Source: Thermincola carboxydiphila (GTDB lineage: Bacteria > Bacillota > Thermincolia > Thermincolales > UBA2595). From it: a stretch of DNA of 64,000 nt. Shown one piece after another: positions 53,272 through 62,560 of the stretch. A program made the position numbers and the translations under genes. The stretch covers positions 1 through 64,000 of the forward strand of contig JAENYP010000014.1 in the NCBI GenBank assembly GCA_016841725.1, read 5' to 3'. The notes beneath the pieces are model-generated. The model saw only the letters and a program-made list of their open reading frames with translations. It had not been told where the DNA came from and made no database searches. How positions within the stretch are numbered: the stretch's first letter is position 1; each line of letters opens with the position of its first letter.

Positions 53272-53346
53272 GCCGAAGTAGCTCAGTGGTAGAGCAACGC
53301 ACTCGTAATGCGTAGGTCGAGGGTTCAACTCCCTTCTTCGGCTCCA
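53272..53346 (+). tRNA. tRNA-Thr (anticodon CGT)
   Basis: Acceptor GCCGAAG pairs with CTTCGGC; D arm GCTCAGTGGTAGAGC; anticodon arm CGCACTCGTAATGCG with loop CTCGTAA, giving anticodon CGT for ACG threonine codons; T arm AGGGTTCAACTCCCT. The 3' CCA is encoded. Surrounding 150 bp on each side contain only the promoter and a short AT-rich leader. Confidence 0.95.
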
Positions 53347-53521
53347 TAGAAAATCAAGGCTTTGCGGGTTTCCCCCCGGAGGCCTTTTTGTATTTAGTGC
53401 CCTATCTGGGTCCCGATTAACTTTATAATGCCGTATGCAGGAATATTATGAAAATTATGCAGGAATACAATAACTAATTAAGAATTAGTTGATGATAATT
53501 TAGAAAAGGAGGATTAATTCG

Positions 53522-53941
53522 GTGTGCCGTTTTCTTATAATCTTATTGGTTTCCACGTTGTTTGTAAATGGATGCAATGATGGCAGCGGTATAACATTTG
53601 AGGGTGAGAGCAGCCACTGGACAGCCAGCTATGTTGAGAAAATACATGAAACCGGGATAAAAAATTTGTCCGGCAAATTCAGTTATAGCAATTCGGTTTC
53701 CCATAAGCTAAGTTTGAAATATAAAGGTCCAAACTTGTCAAATGTAGGGCCTGTCAAGTATTCATATGATACAGAGCATGGCGGAGGGGAGGGAGAGACC
53801 TCCCTGGACAGGAACGGATACCTTAACATAACAGGCGGCATTAGCGGAGAAGACGCAGCCCTGACAAGCTGCATTGATACTATTGCCGTAACCTTGGAAT
53901 GGAATGGTATGAGTGAGACTCTTGAGCTAACTGCCAGGTAA
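53522..53941 (+). CDS. Small lipoprotein of the GESxHW type (larger paralogue)
   Basis: The 139-residue product has a signal peptide and lipobox (LLVSTLFVNGC, Cys18) and then FEGESSHWTASY, a central segment of about 80 residues, and VTLEWNGMSETLEL. The first and last blocks are shared with the 72-residue lipoprotein at 27318. Two cysteines remain apart from the lipobox region. GTG start at 53522 after AGGAGG. Confidence 0.7.
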   Translation: MCRFLIILLVSTLFVNGCNDGSGITFEGESSHWTASYVEKIHETGIKNLSGKFSYSNSVSHKLSLKYKGPNLSNVGPVKYSYDTEHGGGEGETSLDRNGYLNITGGISGEDAALTSCIDTIAVTLEWNGMSETLELTAR

Positions 53942-53968
53942 AGTAAATTAACCATTATATAACAAAGA

Positions 53969-54002
53969 AGAGTTCTAATAGTAGTATTGGACTCTTTTTT
54001 TT
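53969..54002 (+). terminator. Rho-independent terminator
   Basis: AGAGTTCTAATA pairs with TATTGGACTCT (one G-U) followed by seven T residues. Confidence 0.85.
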
Positions 54003-54147
54003 GTATTCCTAACCATTCAAGGGTGGCTGATTACATTTTAACCCCCAAAAAAGACATTCTGCCAATTGCCGGCAGGGAAATGTAAAATAATGTAGAAAAA
54101 TGTAACAATATTGTATCTAAGCATAATTGATAAGTGGGGTGAAAATT

Positions 54148-54999
54148 ATGGCGTTAAAGGACAACAAAGCCCAAATACCCTTGGAGGTAATGGAAGCTTA
54201 CCAAAAGGTGGCTTCCTACATGGGACAAATCACGTTTAATGAAATATCTACCGGAATTACAGACACAGAAAAGTTCATCGCATATTATAAAGGAACATAC
54301 CTGGATCTCGGTATTAAGGTGGGGGACCCGGTGAGACCCGGTTCCCCGGCAGAAGTGGCCATGCGGGAAAAACGCCGGGTAGTCAAGAATATTCCCAGTG
54401 AGGTTATCGGAATTCCCTACATAATTACGGCATGCCCGGTTATTTCCCCGGACGGTAAAGTGGTTGGCGCTATCGCTACAGGGACCACTACTGAAAAAGA
54501 AACACTCATCAAGGAAACATCCGGCGCCCTGGCCTCTGCGATAGAACAAATAAATGCGGCTGCCAATGACCTGGTACGGGAGACAGAGAAATTTTCAGCC
54601 CTCAATGATGACCTGCTGGGTTTTTCAGCCCGGACTCAGGAGGAGGTTGCCAATACCAATGAAGTGATTGAATATATCAAGGATATTGCTGATGAAACAA
54701 AGGTTCTCGGCATCAATGCATCAATTGAGGCTGCCAGGGCCGGAAATTACGGCCTTGGGTTTGGGGTGGTAGCCAAGGAAATTCAGAAACTCTCGGCTAA
54801 CAGCCTCAAATCTGTAAAACAAATCGAAAAGACTCTCGGTACTATTCAGAGTACGATAGAATTGTTTGTTTCCAAGGTCGGCGAATTCAATAGTGTTGCC
54901 CATGCTCAGATGGCGATGACAGAGGAGACCTTCGCCACAATAGATGAACTTAAAAAAATGTCTACTAACCTCACCGAATCAGTTAAAAATATTATCTGA
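54148..54999 (+). CDS. Soluble methyl-accepting chemotaxis-like protein
   Basis: A 283-residue protein without transmembrane helices. Residues 1-115 form a small sensor domain (IPYIITACPVISPDGKVVGAIATG, resembling a Cache/PAS end). The rest is an MCP signalling domain with the hairpin tip DETKVLGINASIEAARAGNYGLGFGVVAKEI in segments. It is short for an MCP, so the coiled coil is abbreviated. ATG at 54148 after GGGGTGA. Confidence 0.82.
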   Translation: MALKDNKAQIPLEVMEAYQKVASYMGQITFNEISTGITDTEKFIAYYKGTYLDLGIKVGDPVRPGSPAEVAMREKRRVVKNIPSEVIGIPYIITACPVISPDGKVVGAIATGTTTEKETLIKETSGALASAIEQINAAANDLVRETEKFSALNDDLLGFSARTQEEVANTNEVIEYIKDIADETKVLGINASIEAARAGNYGLGFGVVAKEIQKLSANSLKSVKQIEKTLGTIQSTIELFVSKVGEFNSVAHAQMAMTEETFATIDELKKMSTNLTESVKNII

Positions 55000-55116
55000 G
55001 TATTTTTCTCAATTATGTTTGTATGATAAAATATAAACAGGACAGCATACAACTATATGTGTGAAATTTGCGGTAGTTGGCAGCACATGTGATTGAGATT
55101 TACGGGAGGGCTTCTG

Positions 55117-55776
55117 TTGATAGGTTTTGATGAAATAAAGAAGGATGCCGAAATAGATTCTTATTTTCAGGCGACAAATGTTTACCTCGCTAATATGGGA
55201 GCTATTGTTCATGACTATGAGCATTCCATTACTGTGGCTGAGAACAGCAGGCGGATTCTGGAGGCCCTGGGATATTCCAAAAGGGAAACGGAATTGGCCG
55301 AAATTGCCGGATATCTGCACGATATTGGGAATGTTATTAACAGGTATGATCATGGCAGAGTCGGGGGTGCCCTGGTATTTTCTTTTCTGCTGCGCATGGG
55401 CATGGACCCTGAGGAAATAGCAGTAGTGGTGTCTGCTATCGGAAACCATGAGGAACAAACCGGAAGTCCGGTGAGCAGTGTGGCGGCTGCGGTTATTATT
55501 TCGGATAAAGCAGATGTGCACCGGGTGAGGGTCAGGAAAACCGATTTTTCTTCATTTACCACCAGGGACCGGGTGAATTATGCTGTAGAACAAAGCCAGC
55601 TGAAGATTGACCTTGATCTCAGGAAGATTACCATGGAACTAACCATTGACCTGGAAATCAGTTCAGTAATGGAGTATTTTGAGATTTTCCTTACCCGGAT
55701 GGTTTTATGCCGGCGTGCTGCCGCTCACCTGGGATGCGAGTTTGAACTCCTCATCAATGAGGCCAGGTTTTTATGA
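55117..55776 (+). CDS. HD-domain phosphohydrolase
   Basis: The 219-residue product has an HD domain: HDYEHSITVAENSRRIL, GYLHDIGNVINRYDHG (HD doublet), IGNHEEQTGS and SDKADVHRVRVRKTDF. Substrate is not determined. TTG start at 55117 after GGGAGGG. Ends in an ATGA overlap with ogt. Confidence 0.82.
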   Translation: MIGFDEIKKDAEIDSYFQATNVYLANMGAIVHDYEHSITVAENSRRILEALGYSKRETELAEIAGYLHDIGNVINRYDHGRVGGALVFSFLLRMGMDPEEIAVVVSAIGNHEEQTGSPVSSVAAAVIISDKADVHRVRVRKTDFSSFTTRDRVNYAVEQSQLKIDLDLRKITMELTIDLEISSVMEYFEIFLTRMVLCRRAAAHLGCEFELLINEARFL

Positions 55777-56348
55777 GGGCTGTGTCCGGGAAACATGGTT
55801 CAGGGGGATCTCGGTCGGGGAAATATACTGTTTTTCCGACTGAGGCCGGCTGGATGGGGCTGGTGAGTAATGACAAGGGAATCTGCGCTTCTGTTCTGCC
55901 CCGGAAGACAGAGACTGAAGCCAGAGACCGGCTTTTTTCCCTGGCGGGGTTCATCCCGGATTTTTCCGGTTCTGCCTTTAAAGATTTGGAAAGGCTGTTG
56001 CAGGCTTATTTCAGGGGAGAAGAGGTATGCTTTAACTGTAACCTTGACTGGGCCTGGGCCACCCCATTTCAAAAAAGGGTGCTGGAAACTACCGCCCTTA
56101 TTCCCAGAGGGGCATTTATGACTTATGGAGAGTTAGCTTCCCGGATAGGAATACCTAAAGGCGCACGGGCCGTGGGAGGAGCGTTGGCAGCCAACCGGAT
56201 TCCTGTAATCATTCCCTGTCACCGGGTTATCGGTGCAAAAGGACGGCTGGGCGGTTTTACCGGGGCTGGGCTGCAGCTTAAAGCACATATGTTAGGGATG
56301 GAGGGAGTTAAGCTGAACCTTAGTTCACTAACACCTGAAAGTAAATGA
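55773..56348 (+). CDS. ogt: Methylated-DNA-protein-cysteine methyltransferase
   Basis: Repairs O6-alkylguanine by transferring the alkyl group to its own cysteine. The 191-residue product has TPFQKRVLETTALIPRGAFMTYGELA in segments (DNA-binding helix), the active-site motif IPCHRVIG and GGFTGAGLQLKAHML. It is coupled to the HD gene by an ATGA overlap. Confidence 0.92.
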   Translation: MRAVSGKHGSGGSRSGKYTVFPTEAGWMGLVSNDKGICASVLPRKTETEARDRLFSLAGFIPDFSGSAFKDLERLLQAYFRGEEVCFNCNLDWAWATPFQKRVLETTALIPRGAFMTYGELASRIGIPKGARAVGGALAANRIPVIIPCHRVIGAKGRLGGFTGAGLQLKAHMLGMEGVKLNLSSLTPESK

Positions 56349-56351
56349 AAA

Positions 56352-56383
56352 GAAAACAAGGGACATTTCTGTCCCTTGTTTTC
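56352..56383 (+). terminator. Rho-independent terminator after ogt
   Basis: GAAAACAAGGGACA pairs with TGTCCCTTGTTTTC, loop TTTC, 14 bp. Confidence 0.85.
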
Positions 56384-56740
56384 TATGTGTGTATTTTTTC
56401 TAGTCTGCCCTTAATCCTTGGGGGGAGAGGGCTTTCTTATAAATAAGTTTACCAAAACCTACACATGTAGTAATTACTTTATCGGCGAAATGCAGAATTT
56501 GGAGGTCCAGCGGTCGAAATCGGGCATTAAATTAACTACATATGTAGTAGATGGGGTGTACATCATAGTATTCACTATATAATAGATATGTGATAGAGTT
56601 TATGTGAAAGTACAGCGTAATAGGTACAGGAATAAAAATCAAATTTGAAAATATTAATGAAATAGGCAGATTTGAAAAAATTAATAAAACAGGCATAATA
56701 TATTTTTTATATCAGTAAAAATATATTAATGGAGGAGGGG
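56384..56740. promoter_or_regulatory. Intergenic region with paired palindromes and a 27-bp tandem repeat
   Basis: No gene. CTACACATGTAG (56459-56470, one mismatched pair of positions) and the perfect palindrome CTACATATGTAG (56536-56547) lie 77 bp apart, start to start. At 56641-56667 and 56668-56694 a 27-bp unit with TTTGAAAA-TTAAT-AGGC is duplicated with a few changes. The palindromes could be operators for the gene at 56741. Confidence 0.5.
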
Positions 56741-57454
56741 ATGACAGTGCAAATCATGGGGAAACATATTGCCGCCAGATGGCTTGTTGTTCTTTTCCTT
56801 TTGGTTATCTGTCTGTGTACGGCGGGATACTACCTGTTTCCGGCTGCCCCTGACAGTCCTCCGCGGGAAGTAATCGGTGAAGCTTTGAAAAACACTGAAA
56901 AAGCAAAACGGTATGAATATACTATCAAAATGTCTACCACCATTGATGGCACAGAAAAGCAGGTCAGTGAGGTTGAGGGGCGGCGTGAAAGCCAGGAACG
57001 AATACACATCAGTGGCAGCATTTTTGATTCCGAAATTGAATTCTATTTGTTCGACAACAGTACATTTACCAAAGATCAGCTAACCGGTGAGTGGGTTAAG
57101 CTTACCGGAAACCAACTCAACCAGCAGGAGATTTTCATGGCAGAGCTGAACCCTCTGGCCAGCTTTACATACAGGGAATTGGAAGAAGCAGCATTTGAAG
57201 GGATAGAAGGGGAGGGCGCCGGAAAACTGCTGGTCTATTCGGCTGTTCCGGTCATTGATAACCCGTATATGGAGGTGCTCTGGAAGGATTTCAGATATAA
57301 ATTCTGGCTGGAACCCCGCAGTTTTCTTGTCTATAAGGGAGAGGTCACCGCAGTCAGCAAAAACAATTCTGCTGATAAGCTGCGTCTGGTGGTTGAATTA
57401 CGTAATTATAACAGTGATATCAAGATAAAGCCTCCTGAAGTTAAGAACCAATGA
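56741..57454 (+). CDS. Anchored extracytoplasmic protein, possibly LolA-like fold
   Basis: A 237-residue protein with an N-terminal signal anchor (WLVVLFLLVICLCTAGYYLF, residues 14-33). The remainder has alternating beta strands: YEYTIKMSTTIDGTEKQV, RIHISGSIFDSEIEFYLFDN, FWLEPRSFLVYKGEV. The pattern recalls LolA/LppX-like lipoprotein folds, but the match is weak. ATG at 56741 after GGAGGAGGGG. Confidence 0.55.
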   Translation: MTVQIMGKHIAARWLVVLFLLVICLCTAGYYLFPAAPDSPPREVIGEALKNTEKAKRYEYTIKMSTTIDGTEKQVSEVEGRRESQERIHISGSIFDSEIEFYLFDNSTFTKDQLTGEWVKLTGNQLNQQEIFMAELNPLASFTYRELEEAAFEGIEGEGAGKLLVYSAVPVIDNPYMEVLWKDFRYKFWLEPRSFLVYKGEVTAVSKNNSADKLRLVVELRNYNSDIKIKPPEVKNQ

Positions 57455-57455
57455 A

Positions 57456-57481
57456 CCGCCCCGACCGGGTGGATTTTTTTT
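57456..57481 (+). terminator. Rho-independent terminator
   Basis: CCGCCC (57456-57461) pairs with GGGTGG (57467-57472) with one G-U, then TTTTTTTT. Confidence 0.75.
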
Positions 57482-57576
57482 AGTAACAGGAATATCTAAA
57501 CTCTAGAGGAATTTGATGGAATGTGTCGAAATTTTATTCTATGAATTCTATTTCATGAATTATCCGGAGGTAGTAT

Positions 57577-58512
57577 ATGAAGGCTATTCAGGAACTGCTG
57601 GAAAAACTAAGGCAAAATATTCATACTGTTATTGTTGGTAAAACAGAGGTAGTGGAACTAATAATGATTTCTCTCTTGTGCCGGGGACATATGCTGTTGG
57701 AAGATGTACCGGGAATGGGCAAGACTATGCTGGTGCGAACCCTGGCCAAGTCCTTGGGGTGCGCCTTTAAGAGGATTCAGTTCACTCCTGACCTGCTGCC
57801 TTCAGATATTCTTGGTGTTTCCATATATAATCAAAAGACTCATGAATTCGAATTCAGGCCGGGACCGGTAATGGCCCAGATAGTACTGGCAGATGAAATC
57901 AACCGTACTTCGCCGCGAACCCAGGCGAGTCTTCTGGAATGCATGGAAGAAGACCAGATTACCATTGACGGGATCGGTTATAAACTGCCCAAGCCGTTTT
58001 TAATCCTGGCAACACAGAATCCTATCGAATATGAGGGTACATTCCCCCTGCCGGAAGCCCAGATGGACAGGTTTCTCATCAAGGCACACCTGGGCTATCC
58101 CTCATATGATGAGGAAATGGAAATCCTGGACCGCCTGGAAAAAAGACATCCGATTGCTGACATCAAACAGGTGTTTGACCTCAGTGAGCTGATAAACCTC
58201 CAGGAAAAGGTGGCCAATGTCCATATAGATGATTCACTTAAGGACTATATTGTCAAAATCGTACAGGTTACCAGACACCATCCTGAAGTAGCCCTGGGAG
58301 CAAGTCCCCGGGGATCTCTGGCTCTGATGAAAGCAAGCAAGGCCAAGGCCGGTCTTGCAGGACGGGAGTTTGTTATTCCAGATGATATCAAGTCCCTGGC
58401 AGGTTCTACGCTGGCTCACAGGTTAGTACTGAAGACGGAAGCGCATCTTAAAGGGAAGAACTCTGAGGAGATCATAAATGAAGTGTTGACACAGGTTCCT
58501 TTGGATATTTAA
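57577..58512 (+). CDS. MoxR-family AAA ATPase
   Basis: The 311-residue chaperone-like ATPase has Walker A EDVPGMGKTMLVRTLA, Walker B IVLADEINRTSPRTQASLLE, and sensor ATQNPIEYEGTFPLPEAQMDRF. First gene of a MoxR-DUF58-transglutaminase operon, usual companions whose exact role in cell-envelope or proteolysis is not settled. Confidence 0.92.
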   Translation: MKAIQELLEKLRQNIHTVIVGKTEVVELIMISLLCRGHMLLEDVPGMGKTMLVRTLAKSLGCAFKRIQFTPDLLPSDILGVSIYNQKTHEFEFRPGPVMAQIVLADEINRTSPRTQASLLECMEEDQITIDGIGYKLPKPFLILATQNPIEYEGTFPLPEAQMDRFLIKAHLGYPSYDEEMEILDRLEKRHPIADIKQVFDLSELINLQEKVANVHIDDSLKDYIVKIVQVTRHHPEVALGASPRGSLALMKASKAKAGLAGREFVIPDDIKSLAGSTLAHRLVLKTEAHLKGKNSEEIINEVLTQVPLDI

Positions 58513-58571
58513 GCGGCGGTTTTTCCAGAGAGCAATTCGACAGGGTTGCTTTTTTAGGGTGGGGGTTGCAG

Positions 58572-59804
58572 ATGGATATTGGGGCAATTATAAAAGCAGT
58601 TATCTGGTTGGGGCTGGTATTCCTTTATGCCTTTGGGGCCGGGGGGAAGGTGCCCTATTTTCTTTTTTACACCAGCCTTGTTATTTTTGCTGCCGGTTTT
58701 GTATGGTCGTTCATTAATCGCAGAGTCAGTGCACATTGCTATACCGAATCCCTCAGTACACAGGTTGGTTCAAAGGTGAAATTTATACTTGAGGTTGAGA
58801 ACCGTTCCGGCTGGCCTGTGCCCTGGGTTCAGTGCTGGGTGCAGATGCCCGGAACCTTCGGTTTGCCTGATAATCTGGGGTGCTATACCCTTTCCCTGAA
58901 AGCCCATGAAAAAAAGGTTCTCCATGAAGAACTTGAATGCAGGCAGCGGGGCCGGTTTGGCTGGGGGAGCATGCTGGTGCGCACCGGTGATATATTTGCT
59001 GTTTTTACCAGTTCACAGCATATGGGAGAAATGAAACAAATAGTTGTTTTGCCGGAAATATGTGACCTGGGTGATGACCTGGGGATAATTTACTCACAGG
59101 GATTGGGCATGAACCATGGTCTAACCGTCAGGAGGGGACGTTCCGGCAGTGAATTTATGGGAGTTAGGAAATATGACAGCGGTGACGGCATCTCCAGAAT
59201 TCACTGGAAGGCTTCAGCCAGGTCCCAGAACTTGATGGTAAAGGAATTCGAGGAAAATAACAATTATGGTTTTCTGATAATTCTTGATGCCGCTGAGAAA
59301 CATCACCGGGGCAGGGGACCCGAATGCAGCCTGGAAAAGGCAGTAACTCTTGCTGCCTCACTGGCGGCAATGGGGTCACGAAATAGCTATGGTACTGGAA
59401 TTGCTGTCTGTGGCGCTGAAATTGCCCGGGTTCCCCTAGGGTATGGCAAAGGGCACTTTAATCTGATTTTGGAAACACTGGTAGGTGTCAGGACGGAAGC
59501 AGGTCCTGATTCCTGGGATAGGTTCAGTGACTCTGTTTTTTCGGGAAAAAGATGCGGCACATATTTGATAACAGGTTTTATTGACAGTAAACTGGGTGAC
59601 AGGCTTATCGGGATGAAGAACCGGGGCTGGGAAATTGTTGTTTTCCTGCTGCAACTGGAGAGTTTCGGCGGTCAGGACATCAGGGCTGAGAACAGGCAGA
59701 AAGAAGCGCTTCGTTTGCGGGCCGGGGGAATATCTGTGGTTATAGTGGAAAGGCAGACAGACCTGCGTTTGCTGTTTAGGGGGCTGGAGTATGGCAACTG
59801 CTAA
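58572..59804 (+). CDS. DUF58 domain protein
   Basis: The 410-residue product has two N-terminal transmembrane helices (to about 48), a beta-rich part and the DUF58/von Willebrand-A-like domain with FMGVRKYDSGDGISRIHWKASARSQNLMVKEFEE in segments. Follows the MoxR gene by 59 bp. ATG at 58572 is chosen over TTG at 58566. Its end overlaps the next gene by 14 bp. Confidence 0.88.
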   Translation: MDIGAIIKAVIWLGLVFLYAFGAGGKVPYFLFYTSLVIFAAGFVWSFINRRVSAHCYTESLSTQVGSKVKFILEVENRSGWPVPWVQCWVQMPGTFGLPDNLGCYTLSLKAHEKKVLHEELECRQRGRFGWGSMLVRTGDIFAVFTSSQHMGEMKQIVVLPEICDLGDDLGIIYSQGLGMNHGLTVRRGRSGSEFMGVRKYDSGDGISRIHWKASARSQNLMVKEFEENNNYGFLIILDAAEKHHRGRGPECSLEKAVTLAASLAAMGSRNSYGTGIAVCGAEIARVPLGYGKGHFNLILETLVGVRTEAGPDSWDRFSDSVFSGKRCGTYLITGFIDSKLGDRLIGMKNRGWEIVVFLLQLESFGGQDIRAENRQKEALRLRAGGISVVIVERQTDLRLLFRGLEYGNC

Positions 59805-61908
59805 AGGGGTTAAAGGAACTGCGCTGCTGCCGGTACTGGTTTTTGGTTACCTGGAGACTTTACGCCGGGCAACTTTTCATTCCTTTGGATGGACCGGAAA
59901 CGGGCAGGCTCTGACAATAGTTGTACTGATAGTTTTGGCTTACCAGTTTACGGATTATTTTTACCCCTCAGGAGTCAGGAGGAAGGTCACCGGTACGGCG
60001 GCCATCCTGTACGCTGTTCTTGTCTGGTATATTAACCGTTCTAATGAACCCGGGGAAATTTCCAAGGCCGGGGAGTTCTTTTTTGGTCTGCCTCATTTCG
60101 GCCTTGGCTCCATCAGTCCCGAATACTACGGAGCCTTTTGCTTTTTCGTGGTTTCATTTTATGCACTTTTGGTGTTCCTGATGACAGGATATATTATTGA
60201 AAAAAATAACCTCACAGAGATGTTTTTTTTCGGCATCCTTCTCATGGGTGTACTTATTATTGTATCAGGGGAAAGTATCATGGGATATGTGATTTTAAAT
60301 GTTTTTTTCAGTATTGGACTGAGGAGTCAGGTATACCTGCTGGAGATGGAAAGTGATTTCAGGGTGAGACGGGTCCGGGGAGCGGGGCTCAATATCCGGT
60401 CATGGAGCTGGATAAGCCTGGCAATGATTATTCCAGTTATGCTGGCAGCATCAATGCTCCCGACCGGGAGACCCAGGATAGACCTGGCGTCCACCGGAAA
60501 CAAGCTTGCCATGGAGGTGGCCGGTAAATCTGCTGCAGTAAAACAGGCAGCGGCGGGGAGCTATGATGTATTCTGGGGGCGGCTGCAAAACTTTGACTTA
60601 AAAGGCGAGGTAGTAACCGAAAACAGGCCTGTTATGTATGTGAAATCGGAACAGCCGTTTTATTGGCGCGGTGACACCGCGGATTTCTACACCGGAAAAG
60701 GCTGGCGGAATACCCTTGTTGCCCGGAGCCTTAATGATGGCGAAATTTTCAATCCATACTCGCGTCATGTGGCTGTGGACAAGGTTGAACAGGTATTTGT
60801 CCTGGCGCCGGGAGTTACGTCACAGGTGATTTTCAGTCCCGGGCTTCCGGCACAGGTGGAACTGCAGGAAGAAGACATCAGAATTGACACCGGGGGCAAT
60901 CTATATACATCAGGTTTAAATCCCGGAGGCACATACAGGGTGGTATCATATATCCCGAAACGTGATGAAGCCCAACTGAAGCGGAGCATTGATGAATACC
61001 CCCTTGATATAAAACAGCTTTACTTACAGCTTCCCTCAGGCGTTCCGGAACGTGTCGGCAAACTGGCCGAAAAACTGACTGCCCATGTCCGGAACCCTTA
61101 TGATAAGGCGGTCATAATCGAAGATTACCTTTCCTCAAAGTATGCCTATGACCTTTCAGTAAGGCCGGCATCCGCTTCCCGTGATGTAACTGACTATTTT
61201 TTATTTGACCTACAGAAAGGGTATTGCACGTATCATTCCACCGCCATGGTGGTAATGCTGAGGTCAATCGGGATTCCTGCAAGGTGGGTCAAGGGCTTTA
61301 CCACTGGTGTTTTTAATCCTGAAAATGAGGTATATGAAGTAACCATGGGTGATGCCCATGCCTGGGTGGAGGTGTATTTTGCTGGTTATGGCTGGGTGCC
61401 TTTTGAGCCGACTCCGTCCTTTGCCCTTACAGGGGCTGGTATTGCAGCCAATGATGCCCTCGCGGGTGCAGAAACCTCCGGGCATGAAACAGAATTCCAG
61501 GGGCTTTCTCCTGAGGAGATATTAAATACCAAAAATGAAGGATTCCCCTGGGGGACGGCGTTTGTCCTGGTGATAACTATTACTGGTATTGCTGTGGTGT
61601 TTTACTTATGGCAGACCAAAAACATATTTAAAATAGGTACCGGAGACCAGATCAGGGATATATATATTGCCCTTGTGGAAATGCTGAGGCGTAAGGGATA
61701 TCCCCGGAAATCCAGCCAGACGCCTCTGGAATATTTGCGTGGTTTGTCTGACCAGCTTCCTGATGACTATTACAGTATTTTTACGGTCACTAATGCATAC
61801 CTTACTGACAAATATGGCAAAGGAAAGCTGGGTAGAGAAGACTTGGAAGAGGTCAGGTCTGTTTGGCGGGCACTGTTAAAAAAGTGGACTGAAAAGCCCG
61901 GGGATTGA
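59791..61908 (+). CDS. Membrane transglutaminase-like protein (TgpA type)
   Basis: A 705-residue protein: about six N-terminal transmembrane helices (to about 230), an extracellular region with the transglutaminase core (Cys in KGYCTYHSTAMVVMLRSIGIPARW, His in DAHAWVEVYF, Asp-equivalent region WVPFEPTPSF), another helix at about 586-605 and a C-terminal cytosolic DUF4129-like segment. Companion of MoxR and DUF58. Confidence 0.9.
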   Translation: MATAKGVKGTALLPVLVFGYLETLRRATFHSFGWTGNGQALTIVVLIVLAYQFTDYFYPSGVRRKVTGTAAILYAVLVWYINRSNEPGEISKAGEFFFGLPHFGLGSISPEYYGAFCFFVVSFYALLVFLMTGYIIEKNNLTEMFFFGILLMGVLIIVSGESIMGYVILNVFFSIGLRSQVYLLEMESDFRVRRVRGAGLNIRSWSWISLAMIIPVMLAASMLPTGRPRIDLASTGNKLAMEVAGKSAAVKQAAAGSYDVFWGRLQNFDLKGEVVTENRPVMYVKSEQPFYWRGDTADFYTGKGWRNTLVARSLNDGEIFNPYSRHVAVDKVEQVFVLAPGVTSQVIFSPGLPAQVELQEEDIRIDTGGNLYTSGLNPGGTYRVVSYIPKRDEAQLKRSIDEYPLDIKQLYLQLPSGVPERVGKLAEKLTAHVRNPYDKAVIIEDYLSSKYAYDLSVRPASASRDVTDYFLFDLQKGYCTYHSTAMVVMLRSIGIPARWVKGFTTGVFNPENEVYEVTMGDAHAWVEVYFAGYGWVPFEPTPSFALTGAGIAANDALAGAETSGHETEFQGLSPEEILNTKNEGFPWGTAFVLVITITGIAVVFYLWQTKNIFKIGTGDQIRDIYIALVEMLRRKGYPRKSSQTPLEYLRGLSDQLPDDYYSIFTVTNAYLTDKYGKGKLGREDLEEVRSVWRALLKKWTEKPGD

Positions 61909-61934
61909 CAATCGGTCAGTTCCTCTGCTATGCT
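61905..61934 (+). promoter_or_regulatory. Promoter of hpt overlapping the previous stop codon
   Basis: TTGACA (61905-61910), 18-bp spacer, TATGCT (61929-61934). The TGA stop of the transglutaminase gene lies inside the -35 box. Confidence 0.75.
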
Positions 61935-61975
61935 TTGATATGTAGTATTGCACAAAAAGTTTTGGAGGTAAATAG

Positions 61976-62515
61976 ATGTTAAACGATGTTGAAAAGTGTC
62001 TGATCTCCAGGGAGCAGATTGCCGAGAAGGTTGCCTTGCTTGGACATCAGATATCTGGAGATTACAGGGGTAAGGACTTGATTGTGGTGGGAATCTTAAA
62101 AGGTGCGGTAGTATTTTTATCAGACCTTATAAGGGAGATTTCCATACCTTTGTACATCGATTTCATGGCTGTTTCCAGTTACGGTTCGTCCACCGAGTCT
62201 TCGGGGGTGGTCAGAATCCTGAATGACCTTGATATGAGCATAGAAGGAATGCATGTCCTGATAGTTGAAGATATAGTTGATACCGGACTGACTCTCAAAT
62301 ACCTTGTGGAAAACCTGAAGAATAGGAAAGCCGCTTCAGTTAAAGTCTGTACACTCTTGGAGAAGCCTGCCCGGAGGAAGGTCAAGGTTGACTTAGATTA
62401 CAATGGGTTTGTGATTCCGGACGAATTTGCGGTTGGTTATGGCCTGGATTATAACAACAAATACCGCAGCCTGCCGGGAATTTATGTGCTAAAGAAAGAA
62501 GTTTACTCCAGTTAG
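61976..62515 (+). CDS. hpt: Hypoxanthine phosphoribosyltransferase
   Basis: Salvages hypoxanthine and guanine with PRPP. The 179-residue product has VGILKGAVVFLSDLIREI, the PRPP motif VLIVEDIVDTGLTLKYLV and FVIPDEFAVGYGLDYNNKYR. ATG at 61976 after TTTGGAGGT. Next to guaA, as expected for a purine cluster. Confidence 0.95.
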   Translation: MLNDVEKCLISREQIAEKVALLGHQISGDYRGKDLIVVGILKGAVVFLSDLIREISIPLYIDFMAVSSYGSSTESSGVVRILNDLDMSIEGMHVLIVEDIVDTGLTLKYLVENLKNRKAASVKVCTLLEKPARRKVKVDLDYNGFVIPDEFAVGYGLDYNNKYRSLPGIYVLKKEVYSS

Positions 62516-62560
62516 GGAAGCAAGAAAGAACAAAAGATTATCGAGGGAGGATATAAAGGG

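Noticed and set aside
62516-62560. Purine riboswitch before guaA
   Set aside because: The gap from hpt is only 45 bp and has no aptamer-like sequence.
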